From: Candidatus Bathyarchaeota archaeon
GTDB lineage: Archaea; Thermoproteota; Bathyarchaeia; 40CM-2-53-6
Direction of reading: 5' to 3'
Assembly: GCA_005888695.1 (NCBI GenBank)
Contig: VBBH01000107.1
Span: 1-22,069 of the forward strand
DNA: 22,069 bases
The notes beneath the pieces were generated by a model. That model was given only the letters and a program-made list of their open reading frames with translations. It ran no database searches and had not been told where the DNA came from. Below, piece after piece: positions 13,672 to 21,226 of the stretch; position 1 is the stretch's first letter, and every line of letters begins with the position of its first letter. Position numbers and translations under genes: made by a program.

Positions 13672-14136
13672 ATGCCGAATCCATGGGGAGCAAAGCCACC
13701 TAGAAGCGATGAGGAATATTTCGAAAGAATGACAAGGGCAATATTCACAGCGGGATTGAACTGGCGAATGATCGAAAAGAAATGGCCGAACTTTCAGAAG
13801 GCTTTTTCAGGCTTCACACTACCTAAGGTTGCAAAATTCTCGGAAAGGGACATCCGTGCTCTGCTCAAAGATGAGAGTATAGTTCGAAACGAGAAGAAGA
13901 TACGTGCGACTATTCATAATGCGGAACAAGTTCTAGCTTTGGAGAAAGAGTTTGGGTCGTTCCGAGACTATCTTGGTTCATTTGGTAAGAAAGAGGACAA
14001 GCTACAGGAGGATCTCCAGACAAGATTCCAACATGTAGGTCCTTCTACAGCACGGATGTTCCTATGGTCAGTAGCATATCCTCTCACGCCCAATGCCGAG
14101 GAGAAGAAGTGGATGTCCGGTCACAGACACGAGTAG
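13672..14136 (+). CDS. DNA-3-methyladenine glycosylase I-like (Tag-like) protein
   Basis: A 154-residue HhH-fold base-excision repair protein. FTAGLNWRMIEKKWPNFQKAF corresponds to the Tag motif QAGLSWxxVLxKxxxFxxAF. DIRALLKDESIVRNEKKI, AAIHNA-like ATIHNA and FQHVGPSTARMFLWSV (the helix-hairpin-helix-like region) complete the family order. The E. coli Tag catalytic Glu38 position is occupied by Ala/Ile here, and the N-terminal zinc Cys is absent. These traits belong to a known shorter Tag-like subfamily, so the exact substrate (3-methyladenine or other) is uncertain. ATG 13672 is preferred; TTG 13657 adds five residues and is compatible with the TATA box. Confidence 0.8.
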   Translation: MPNPWGAKPPRSDEEYFERMTRAIFTAGLNWRMIEKKWPNFQKAFSGFTLPKVAKFSERDIRALLKDESIVRNEKKIRATIHNAEQVLALEKEFGSFRDYLGSFGKKEDKLQEDLQTRFQHVGPSTARMFLWSVAYPLTPNAEEKKWMSGHRHE

Positions 14137-14232
14137 GGGACGAGAAGGGGACGGGAACAAAAGCTCCACGGTGATACCCCTAGGAATATCCTGAAATAGT
14201 GAGGCTTTGACTCGGGCGAGCGAGTACAGGAA

Positions 14233-15180
14233 TTGTCTTCAATTGAAGCACGAGACCTTACTAAACGGTACGGCTCGTTCGTCGCTCTCTCAAACCTGAA
14301 CTTGAAAATTGAAGGCGCAAAGTGTGTTGGGTTCCTCGGCCCTAACGGCGCGGGCAAGACCACGACGTTAAAAATTTTCACAGATCTGATCCGTGCAAGC
14401 GGCGGTCAAGCCCTCATCAACGGAGTCGATGTTCACAAGGAGAAGAAGAAGGCATTGGACCCTTGCGGCGTGCTGATCGAAACCCCGGAGATCTATCCAT
14501 CCTTCACTCCGCGCGAAGCGCTTTCCATGATTGCTGATTTGCGGGGCATCCCACGGGCGGACCGTACGAAGAGGATCGAAGCAGTCGTTTCCGAAGTCAA
14601 AATGGATGAGTGGATGGACAAGAAGGTTGGCAAATTTTCGAAGGGGATGAAGCAGAGAATCAATATTGCTGCAGCCCTATTGTCCGACCCGGAAATTGTC
14701 CTCTTGGATGAGCCCACAACAGGATTGGACCCGAGGGGGCAGGCAGAGGTGCGGGATATTGTGAGATCTTTGAAACAGAGGAATAGGCTTGTTTTCATGA
14801 GTTCGCATCTGTTGAATGAAGTTTCCGAAATATGCGATGAGGTCGCGATGATCGACCATGGAAAATTACTGGTATACGACACGCTTGCACATGTCACGGA
14901 CCGGTTCGCACATGACGGAGGTGAAAGTGTCGTTCAAGTTGAACTAGTGAGAGACATTGATGACCAAGTCATCAGAGGACAAATCTCAAGTCTGGCCGGA
15001 GTTGGCAGTGTTGAGAAGCTCAATCCGAGAAGTCTACGAATCAAATTCTCCGGCGGCCAGGAAGAACAGGCGAGACTCCTAACCGATTTGGTGGCCTTGA
15101 AGATTGGTATGCTTAGCTATCATCCATCCGCCTCGACATTGGAGGACACGTACCTCAACCTGATCAAGGACACGTTGTAG
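14233..15180 (+). CDS. ABC transporter ATP-binding protein (ABC-2 type exporter)
   Basis: A 315-residue ATPase energising the permease that follows. Walker A is GPNGAGKT (36-43), signature FSKGMKQR (135-142), Walker B EIVLLDEP (154-161), D-loop TGLDP and switch His192 (SSHLL). The Q-loop reads GVLIETPEIYPSFT, with Glu in place of Gln, a variant seen in the NatA/DrrA/BcrA-like group. The C-terminal 90 residues form the extra domain typical of this group. The start is TTG 14233, following ACAGGA by a few bases; no ATG fits. The permease gene starts 16 bp after the stop, so the pair is one operon. The substrate is unknown. Confidence 0.93.
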   Translation: MSSIEARDLTKRYGSFVALSNLNLKIEGAKCVGFLGPNGAGKTTTLKIFTDLIRASGGQALINGVDVHKEKKKALDPCGVLIETPEIYPSFTPREALSMIADLRGIPRADRTKRIEAVVSEVKMDEWMDKKVGKFSKGMKQRINIAAALLSDPEIVLLDEPTTGLDPRGQAEVRDIVRSLKQRNRLVFMSSHLLNEVSEICDEVAMIDHGKLLVYDTLAHVTDRFAHDGGESVVQVELVRDIDDQVIRGQISSLAGVGSVEKLNPRSLRIKFSGGQEEQARLLTDLVALKIGMLSYHPSASTLEDTYLNLIKDTL

Positions 15181-15196
15181 GAAACTGATAGAAGAG

Positions 15197-16069
15197 ATGA
15201 GTAAGGCGCCTCTCACAACAACGACGCTCGAACCCGCGACGAGCCATGTCCTAGCGGGGAGCATCTCCCAAGTCGGGACAGTTACAAAATACGAGTTGGT
15301 CAATTACTTCAGGTCGCGAAGGTTCTTCATCCTGCTCGTGATTGGTCTTCTAATCGGTGGAATACTGACCGCACTCGTTGCCTACTATGGTGTTAGCACG
15401 TTCGCATCGTCCCCGCTTGGGTTCTATTCGTTCTGGTGGGGGAATTCGATCACTTTCATCATTGCGATCAACGGGATCTTTTTTGGTGGAGACGCTATCT
15501 CTGGAGAGTTCCAGAACAAGACTGGGTACTTCCTCGTTCCTAACCCGCTCCGCCGTTCATCGATATACATTGGAAAGTATTTTGGGGCATTATTGGCGTC
15601 TCTAATGATATTCGGAGCCTATGCCGCACTTACAATTGGTAACGGTCTCTACTATTTCGGTACGAATATACCCTACCAGTTTGCAGAGTCATTGATTTTT
15701 TCAGTGATCTATCTGGTCGCAGTGCTCGGGTTCACATTCTTCTTCAGCTCACTGTTCAAGTCCAGCTCGATGTCCATACTCGTGACCGCTATACTCTTCT
15801 TGTTTGCTTTCAACATCATCCAATTGCTGGTGTCCACTTTTGCACAGACAGAACCGTGGTTCATCATTTCATATGGGGCCGGCATAGTAGGAAATGTGCT
15901 CATGGACCCTTACCCCTCAACCCAACCCATCAGAGGAGCGGGTCCGCGTGGACGAGATAGCGTCCTCTTCGCAGTAACGATTCCGGAGGGGGTTGCGATA
16001 TTGCTGGGCTACTTTGTGATCACGGCGATTATTGGGCTCATCCTGTTCGAGAGGAAAGAGTTCACGTAA
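15197..16069 (+). CDS. ABC-2 type permease
   Basis: A 290-residue membrane protein. The cytosolic N-terminus ends in KYELVNYFRSRRF, the usual pre-TM1 amphipathic helix of ABC-2 permeases. About six hydrophobic segments follow (near 37-57, 75-100, 130-155, 170-195, 195-215 and 265-285). The loop GGDAISGEFQNKTGYFLVPNPLRRSS, interrupted here by function rather than sequence, carries the conserved I-S-x-E coupling motif of exporters of the NosY/NatB type. It works with the ATPase encoded 16 bp upstream, probably as a dimer of each subunit exporting a lipid, peptide or drug-like molecule. The start ATG has GAAGAG 6 nt upstream. Confidence 0.9.
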   Translation: MSKAPLTTTTLEPATSHVLAGSISQVGTVTKYELVNYFRSRRFFILLVIGLLIGGILTALVAYYGVSTFASSPLGFYSFWWGNSITFIIAINGIFFGGDAISGEFQNKTGYFLVPNPLRRSSIYIGKYFGALLASLMIFGAYAALTIGNGLYYFGTNIPYQFAESLIFSVIYLVAVLGFTFFFSSLFKSSSMSILVTAILFLFAFNIIQLLVSTFAQTEPWFIISYGAGIVGNVLMDPYPSTQPIRGAGPRGRDSVLFAVTIPEGVAILLGYFVITAIIGLILFERKEFT

Positions 16070-16162
16070 TTCATAAAGAAAGTACGAGTTGTCTTAGGAT
16101 TCCGTACGAGTATTTTCCGAACGAGAACCGCTCTCGTGTAAAGGCGTAATACTCCCAGAATC

Positions 16163-16180
16163 ATGGAAGAAATCAAATGA
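16163..16180 (+). promoter_or_regulatory. Five-codon upstream frame overlapping the Lon-like gene start (ATGA)
   Basis: ATG at 16163 reads MEEIK and stops at TGA 16178-16180, which overlaps the ATG at 16177 as AATGA. It contains the purine tract GGAAGAAA that may simply be the ribosome-binding site. It may act in translational coupling or be chance. Confidence 0.3.
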
Positions 16181-18663
16181 CAGTGAGTGAGCTTCCTCCC
16201 GAGAAGCTTCGGCTAGAATGTCCGCCCGATAGTGTTGGTTGCGAGACGAGTGCCGAACTCGGGCTCGCGGAAGGCATCATTGGACAAGAAAGGGCGCTGA
16301 AAGCGCTCCGGTTTGGCGTCGAGATGAAGGCTAAGGGCTTCAATATCTACGCTGCTGGTGTTCCATTGTCAGGAAAAAGGCCTGCAACCCGAAACTATCT
16401 TGTGGAGCTTGCAAGAAAGATGCCGACTCCATCGGACTGGGCTTACGTTAACAACTTCGAGAATCCGTTCGAGCCAACAGCTCTAAAATTTCCAGCTGGA
16501 CGAGCACAGGTTTTCAAGAAGGATCTGAAGAGTGTGATGGATCAACTGAAACGTTCGATTCCGGCCACGCTCCAAAGCGAAGAGTTCGTATCCAGAACTG
16601 CGAGCATGACTGAGCAGGCGGTAAAGGAGCGTAATAAGATAATGAACTCTCTGGCTGAGGAGGCCCAAAAGTATGGGTATCTGGCTCGCGCAACTCAGCT
16701 AGGCATCACGATTGTCCCGATGCAGAAAGGGAAGCCGCTGAGCCAGGAGGAATTCGATGCATTGCCACCGAAAGTCAAGACAGAGTACGAGAAGAATCGG
16801 GAAACAATCAGGACGGCCTTAGAATCTGCCGGAAAACAGGTCAACGAATTAGACTCGAAAACCATGGAAGATCTCCGGAAGCTTCGGGACGAGGCGGTTC
16901 ATTACGCGATAGGCGGAGTGATCGATTCTCTCGTGCAGAGATATCAAGACGTACCGGACGTAGTCCGGTATCTCAAGGCTCTCAAAGATGATATCATGGA
17001 AAACACTGACCTATTCATTCAGACCGAACCGTCACAGAAGACCGATGCCCCGGATCAGGGGGCCAGTCCGGTTCCAGCTAATGACTCGTCAGATCTACGA
17101 CCTAGAAGATACGAGATCAACATTGCAATAGACAACAAGGACTTGAAAGGCGCACCGGTCATCTCCGAAGACAACCCTACCGTCACGAACCTCCTAGGTC
17201 GGATAGAGAAAGAGTCCCGATTCGGAGCATTGACAACAGATTTCACACTGATCAAGTCAGGATCCTTGCATCGGGCAAATGGTGGATACTTGATCTTAGG
17301 AGCTAGGGAACTGCTGAGGAATCCATTGTCCTATGAAGGGTTGAAACGGATGCTCCTGAACGGGAATCTTGCCATCGAAGAAGTCTCGGAGAGGTTGGGG
17401 GTCGGGAGTACAAAGAGCCTGACACCTCAGCCTATACCTTTGAACGTTAAGGTGATCCTTGCCGGAGACCATGATACTTACCAGGCACTCTACACCTTGG
17501 ATCCTGATTTTCGGATACTCTTCAAGGTCAAGGCAGACTTCGACGACTCCATAGAACGCAATGATCGGAATCTGAAGATGTACGGCAGTTTTGTCCACTC
17601 ACTCTGCGAAAGGGAGGACTTGAATCATCTGGAAGCGTCAGGTTTAGCGAAGGTGGTTGAGTACGGGTCAAGGTTGGTGGAGGATCAAACGAAACTCTCT
17701 ACCAAATTCCCGGCTATCGCGGATCTTGTTAGAGAGGCAAATTTCTATGCGGTTCAGGATCGATCCAAGATAGTCAAAGACGTTCACGTTATGAAAGCCC
17801 TCCAAGAGAAAGTATACAGGTCGAACCTCCTGGATGAGAAAGTTAAGGAGATGATCCAGCGGGGAATTATTCTCATCGACACTTCAGGGTCCAACGTGGG
17901 ACAGGTAAACGGACTCTCAGTGATTAGCCTGGGCGATTTTGACTTTGGACAGCCTAGCAGAATAACCGCTAGCGTAGGCCTTGGTAGAAGCGGAGTCATC
18001 GACATTGAGCGCGAATCGCACCTAGGTGGCCAGATCCATACGAAAGGCGTTTTGATAATCTCGGGCTATCTAGAAGGCAAATATGCGCACGACAAGCTTC
18101 TTGCTCTATCCTGCAGGATAGTTTTCGAACAAAGCTACGGTGGAGTGGAAGGAGACAGCGCTTCAAGCACTGAACTCTACGCAATCCTTTCTGCATTGTC
18201 CGAGCTTCCGATTAAGCAGAATCTGGCGGTCACTGGCTCGGTCAATCAGAAGGGTGAGGTCCAAGCGATCGGTGGGATAAACGAGAAGATCGAAGGTTTC
18301 TACAAGATTTGTAAGGCCAAAGGCTTCAAAGGGGGTGAAGGCGTGCTTGTCCCGAAGAGTAACGTCCAACATCTCATGCTGAGCGAGGAAGTCGTTCAGG
18401 CGGTCAGAGAGGGACGTTTTCACGTATACCCGATTAGCACCATCAATGAAGGAATCGAATTACTGACCGGAGTGAAGGCTGGAGAGTTGCGGAATAATGG
18501 AAGTTACGAGGATGGAACAGTTCATTACAAAGTAAACAAACGTTTGGCTGAGATGGCCGAGGCGATCACAAAATACTCGGAGCCTTCATGGTATACGCGT
18601 CCCGCCGTTAAACCTGATATTCAGGTTTCAACGCGTAGAAAGTCTCCGAACAAGGGTAGCTAG
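16177..18663 (+). CDS. Soluble Lon-like ATP-dependent protease (AAA_32/YcbZ type)
   Basis: An 828-residue protease with no membrane segment, unlike the usual archaeal LonB. The N-terminal part matches the AAA_32 Lon-related family: LGLAEGIIGQERALKALRFG (Gln37), a P-loop-like GVPLSGKR (61-68), then a long charged helical insertion (about 140-290). The second half of the AAA module has GSLHRANGGYLILGARELL. Gly375 occupies the position where relatives have the Walker B Asp. The C-terminal Lon protease domain is complete: QVNGLSVI start, GDSASSTE with Ser661, and GGINEK with Lys704, the Ser-Lys dyad spaced 43 as in E. coli Lon (679/722). ATP use is uncertain; the peptidase is likely active. The tail after 790 is basic and low in conservation. 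Confidence 0.9.
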   Translation: MTVSELPPEKLRLECPPDSVGCETSAELGLAEGIIGQERALKALRFGVEMKAKGFNIYAAGVPLSGKRPATRNYLVELARKMPTPSDWAYVNNFENPFEPTALKFPAGRAQVFKKDLKSVMDQLKRSIPATLQSEEFVSRTASMTEQAVKERNKIMNSLAEEAQKYGYLARATQLGITIVPMQKGKPLSQEEFDALPPKVKTEYEKNRETIRTALESAGKQVNELDSKTMEDLRKLRDEAVHYAIGGVIDSLVQRYQDVPDVVRYLKALKDDIMENTDLFIQTEPSQKTDAPDQGASPVPANDSSDLRPRRYEINIAIDNKDLKGAPVISEDNPTVTNLLGRIEKESRFGALTTDFTLIKSGSLHRANGGYLILGARELLRNPLSYEGLKRMLLNGNLAIEEVSERLGVGSTKSLTPQPIPLNVKVILAGDHDTYQALYTLDPDFRILFKVKADFDDSIERNDRNLKMYGSFVHSLCEREDLNHLEASGLAKVVEYGSRLVEDQTKLSTKFPAIADLVREANFYAVQDRSKIVKDVHVMKALQEKVYRSNLLDEKVKEMIQRGIILIDTSGSNVGQVNGLSVISLGDFDFGQPSRITASVGLGRSGVIDIERESHLGGQIHTKGVLIISGYLEGKYAHDKLLALSCRIVFEQSYGGVEGDSASSTELYAILSALSELPIKQNLAVTGSVNQKGEVQAIGGINEKIEGFYKICKAKGFKGGEGVLVPKSNVQHLMLSEEVVQAVREGRFHVYPISTINEGIELLTGVKAGELRNNGSYEDGTVHYKVNKRLAEMAEAITKYSEPSWYTRPAVKPDIQVSTRRKSPNKGS

Positions 18664-18763
18664 AAAGATCCAAGCATGGATAGCCGGAACTCGGAGTCGA
18701 TTCTTACTTTCGTCACCGATTGATGCCTTTTCTTATTTGAGGGTGTATCACTTTTCGGAGGGG

Positions 18764-19006
18764 CTATCCAGAGGTCGAAGTTTGGTTCTCACAGTATTGA
18801 ACTATGACCGAACCCGCGATGTCACTATTGCTTGTAGTCTGGAGAAGATTGCCTGTGAGGATAGAGCCAGCGCCTGTGAAGGCTGTTGCAACTCCATAAA
18901 CCACTGCAGCTGCTCCGGCAACCACCAGGAGAGCAATGTATAGTATCGGAATGAGACGAGTTTGATCAGCACCTAATTTTTCATCTGTCCTTCTCAAACG
19001 AGTCAC
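18764..19006 (-). CDS. Small single-helix membrane protein, unknown function
   Basis: An 80-residue product from GTG at 19006 (MTRLRRTDEKLGADQTRL...). A hydrophobic helix IPILYIALLVVAGAAAVVYG spans about 18-38, then a Ser/Thr/Gly-rich outer part with one Cys and an NQT site. The positive N-terminus suggests it is inside. The frame is open as far as a GTG/TTG near 19153, but that would cross the shared promoter and the neighbouring gene's start. It is divergent from the retropepsin-like gene, which has a very similar architecture of short cytosolic tail, one helix and outside domain. No family was recognised. Confidence 0.5.
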   Translation of the reverse strand: MTRLRRTDEKLGADQTRLIPILYIALLVVAGAAAVVYGVATAFTGAGSILTGNLLQTTSNSDIAGSVIVQYCENQTSTSG

Positions 19007-19054
19007 CGGATATCCCGGTGCTATGGTCTCTGCAAGTATCTCATTTGTCCAAGG

Positions 19055-19068
19055 AATTTGTTTAAATT
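19055..19068. promoter_or_regulatory. Symmetrical TATA region between divergent membrane genes
   Basis: AATTTGTTTAAATT reads as a TATA box (TTTAAA) on both strands. It would start the retropepsin-like transcript around 19085-19095, almost at its ATG 19097, and the minus-strand transcript near 19038. The GGAGGAGGT at 19072-19080 is 16 nt from the ATG, too far for a usual ribosome-binding site. Confidence 0.4.
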
Positions 19069-19096
19069 GAAGGAGGAGGTTCAAGAATCTGATCAG

Positions 19097-19681
19097 ATGG
19101 CAGACGAGAACAGGGCGAACACTGGACGCTCGATGAGCCCACCCTTTAGGCACTTGTTTGTTGCAGTATTACTGATAGGGCTCGCTTTAGGAGCTAGCTA
19201 CGCAGGCTATCTCGTAGCAAGCTCCGCTTACAGTCAGTTGCGGACACTCGTCTCGCGGCTGACAGGCACGAATAATCAACCAATCCAATCTGCTAACGGC
19301 AGCGTCTGCTGGAGTACGAGTTCCAGGGATGGACTAGTTCTCCAAGCCACATTGGCAAATGCGGGCCGGGCTGTCACCGTTACAATGGCAGTCGACACAG
19401 GTGCATACATCAGTGCCGCTCCAAGAGAACTGGCAACCGAGCTCGGAGTCAATCCATACAGTGGGAATCCAGTCGAATTGGGAAGTGTCTACGGCCAGAG
19501 CGAAGTAGGATACATTCATACCGTAAGTCTAACGCTTGCAAACATGCATACTGTCCAGATTCCGATTGCGATAATGCTCTCTAACTCAGTGCCTTATGTG
19601 CTCGGCCGACAGGGATTCCTGAACCAGTTCACACTTCAGGTCGAGCAGAGCTCAAGCATGTTTTGCCTCAAACAGAACTGA
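19097..19681 (+). CDS. Membrane-anchored retropepsin-like aspartic protease
   Basis: A 194-residue protein. A short cytosolic tail (MADENRANTGRS...) precedes one membrane helix at about 20-42 (LFVAVLLIGLALGASYAGYL). Residues from about 68 form an outside domain. AVDTGAYISAAPRELATELG carries the aspartic-protease motif Asp100-Thr-Gly followed by the hydrophobic/Ser-Ala stretch typical of retropepsins. YVLGRQGFLNQFTLQVEQ near the C-terminus is the psi-loop partner (hhGRxxL). One catalytic Asp per chain means it would work as a homodimer. Three Cys residues are present. Related single-domain membrane forms occur in bacteria; the substrate is unknown. The frame extends to TTG 19058, but ATG 19097 agrees with the promoter. 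Confidence 0.72.
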   Translation: MADENRANTGRSMSPPFRHLFVAVLLIGLALGASYAGYLVASSAYSQLRTLVSRLTGTNNQPIQSANGSVCWSTSSRDGLVLQATLANAGRAVTVTMAVDTGAYISAAPRELATELGVNPYSGNPVELGSVYGQSEVGYIHTVSLTLANMHTVQIPIAIMLSNSVPYVLGRQGFLNQFTLQVEQSSSMFCLKQN

Positions 19682-19715
19682 GCCTCGGGAACTAGAACGC
19701 TTCCATGATTCTTAT

Positions 19716-20612
19716 CTAGAGTCCGCCTAGAGAAACGATTAGGTCAGTTAGAAGCGCAGCCAGGATACCGATGAATATTCCCAGCATCATGACATCGTTG
19801 GTTGTTTGTCTCCTTCCTGAATTGTACATGAACAATGTCACATAGATTAGGGCCCCAGCAGCGAGCGAGAGAAAGAGGATCTTGGTGAATGTTGAGGCGG
19901 TGATGCTACCTATCAATGTGCCGAGGAAGGTTGGGCCGCCTGCGATCAGGCCCATCTTGGCTAGAAAGGAAGGTGTTGGTCTCTCGTTACTTGCCGCCAG
20001 GGGGCCCGCGATTCCGAAGCCTTCTGTAGCATTGTGAGCTGCGAATCCTATTACGAGGAGAACGGCGAGTGAGACTGCTCCCGAGGCATAGGATTGTCCA
20101 ATTGCTAACCCTTCAGCAAAATTATGTAGTCCGATGCTCATTGCTATCATTGTTGCCAGATTGTACGGGTTCCCGAGAAGCTCGGCTACTTGCTGTCGTT
20201 GCAGGAGTATCCTCTTACGGTTTGAATCCTGAGTATCCACGACTTCTTCCGTAGAAACGACAACCTTCTGCGTTTCCGCCGAGGCTACAATCAGAGCCTT
20301 GGCGTATCGTCGTTCGTAAGCTGTTAGCATGAAGAGTCCGAGGCCTAATCCGGCAAGCATCACAGTAAGATCGAGTAAAGCAATGGTTCCGCTTGACTGA
20401 CCCGCATAGGCGCTCGATGCTGCGTCCTTAACAGTGGTCCACGCGTTTGCAAGGACGTCGGATATCAAGAAGACTAGGATGCCGATAGACACCGCGTTGA
20501 GAAATCCTTTCGCCCTCGCGCTGACATTTCGTAGTATTGCGACGGGCAAGCCGAGAAAGACAGTGAACCCAGCGATCGCTCCCATCAAGAGGAGCTGTGG
20601 GTAGTCAATCAC
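19716..20612 (-). CDS. ZIP-family divalent metal transporter
   Basis: A 298-residue protein with eight predicted membrane helices, importing divalent metal (Zn, possibly Fe or Mn). Helix 4 carries LHNFAEGLAIG (His163, Asn164, Glu167) and helix 5 AAHNATEGFG (His193, Asn194, Glu197), the metal-site pair of the ZIP family, closest in style to the GufA/ZupT group. The loop between helices 3 and 4 (about 103-147) is charged and has no His cluster, unlike many eukaryotic ZIPs. Two TATA-like elements on the minus strand, CTATAATGG (about 20622-20630) and CTTATAGTC (about 20645-20655), lie upstream of ATG 20612. The gene converges with the retropepsin-like gene. Confidence 0.92.
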   Translation of the reverse strand: MIDYPQLLLMGAIAGFTVFLGLPVAILRNVSARAKGFLNAVSIGILVFLISDVLANAWTTVKDAASSAYAGQSSGTIALLDLTVMLAGLGLGLFMLTAYERRYAKALIVASAETQKVVVSTEEVVDTQDSNRKRILLQRQQVAELLGNPYNLATMIAMSIGLHNFAEGLAIGQSYASGAVSLAVLLVIGFAAHNATEGFGIAGPLAASNERPTPSFLAKMGLIAGGPTFLGTLIGSITASTFTKILFLSLAAGALIYVTLFMYNSGRRQTTNDVMMLGIFIGILAALLTDLIVSLGGL

Positions 20613-20830
20613 GTGCTGAGACCATTATAGCGTCGACACATCTCGACTATAAGGTCATAGCCACTGATAACTCCTGACAATATCGATCAAAATAACATAG
20701 TGCTTCTAGATCCCTCTCTTGAAGAAGAGAAGCAATCTCGACTTCTTATGTTGGTTACTTTTCTAGGTCGGTTGAGTGTAGGGCAACGGCAATCGAACCT
20801 ACTAGTAATTTTGATATTGTGGGATACTAT

Positions 20831-21184
20831 CTATTCCACTGATTCTCTGTTCGCGTGGATAGGGGGCTTCTTGATCGCTTTCCTTACCGCGTCAGAATCC
20901 CTCAGCAAATAACAAGTCGAATTTCTCGTCCTCCAACAGATCTTCGCGATCCCTTCGGTTACCAGTCTTATGAGTTTGGTGGGATGAGCCTGAACGTCAT
21001 GCCACTGCCAGCCTTGGTAGTTGGGCAGGTTCGCAGCCGAGTCCTCATGATTAATTGCTAAGCGTAGAACTTTGACGTATTCCGGAAACTTCGCCAAGAA
21101 CAAGGATATCTTTGACGACGGGTCAAACCTGGTTACAATGTCTTCAGACGAACGGGGCTCAATCGTCGATTCGGTGCTCTTCAA
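20831..21184 (-). CDS. Small winged-helix-like protein of an unrecognised family
   Basis: A 117-residue product from TTG at 21184; the chain has no other Met, and an in-frame TAG lies just upstream. Residues about 33-70 (FPEYVKVLRLAINHED, then NYQGWQWHDVQAHP) are the part shared with the decayed copy at 8926-9110. Residues about 70-100 (KLIRLVTEGIAKICWRTRNS, then TCYLLRDSDAVRKAI) look like the last helix and beta wing of a winged helix, so DNA binding is inferred. It follows the KaiC-like gene by 42 bp on the same strand with GAGG before the start, so the two may be co-transcribed. The existence of a second, mutated copy supports it being a genuine family. No function is recognised. Confidence 0.6.
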   Translation of the reverse strand: MKSTESTIEPRSSEDIVTRFDPSSKISLFLAKFPEYVKVLRLAINHEDSAANLPNYQGWQWHDVQAHPTKLIRLVTEGIAKICWRTRNSTCYLLRDSDAVRKAIKKPPIHANRESVE

Positions 21185-21226
21185 CGCAATCCTCTACTAG
21201 CTATTGTTTCCTCTTTCAAGATTCGA

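Noticed and set aside
13565..13699. N-terminal extension of the GNAT protein
   Set aside because: It overlaps the divergent glycosylase start and its promoter, and the GNAT domain begins directly after the TTG at 13564.
20700..20912. Plus-strand 70-residue frame
   Set aside because: It lies partly antisense to the winged-helix-like gene, has no recognisable features and no promoter.
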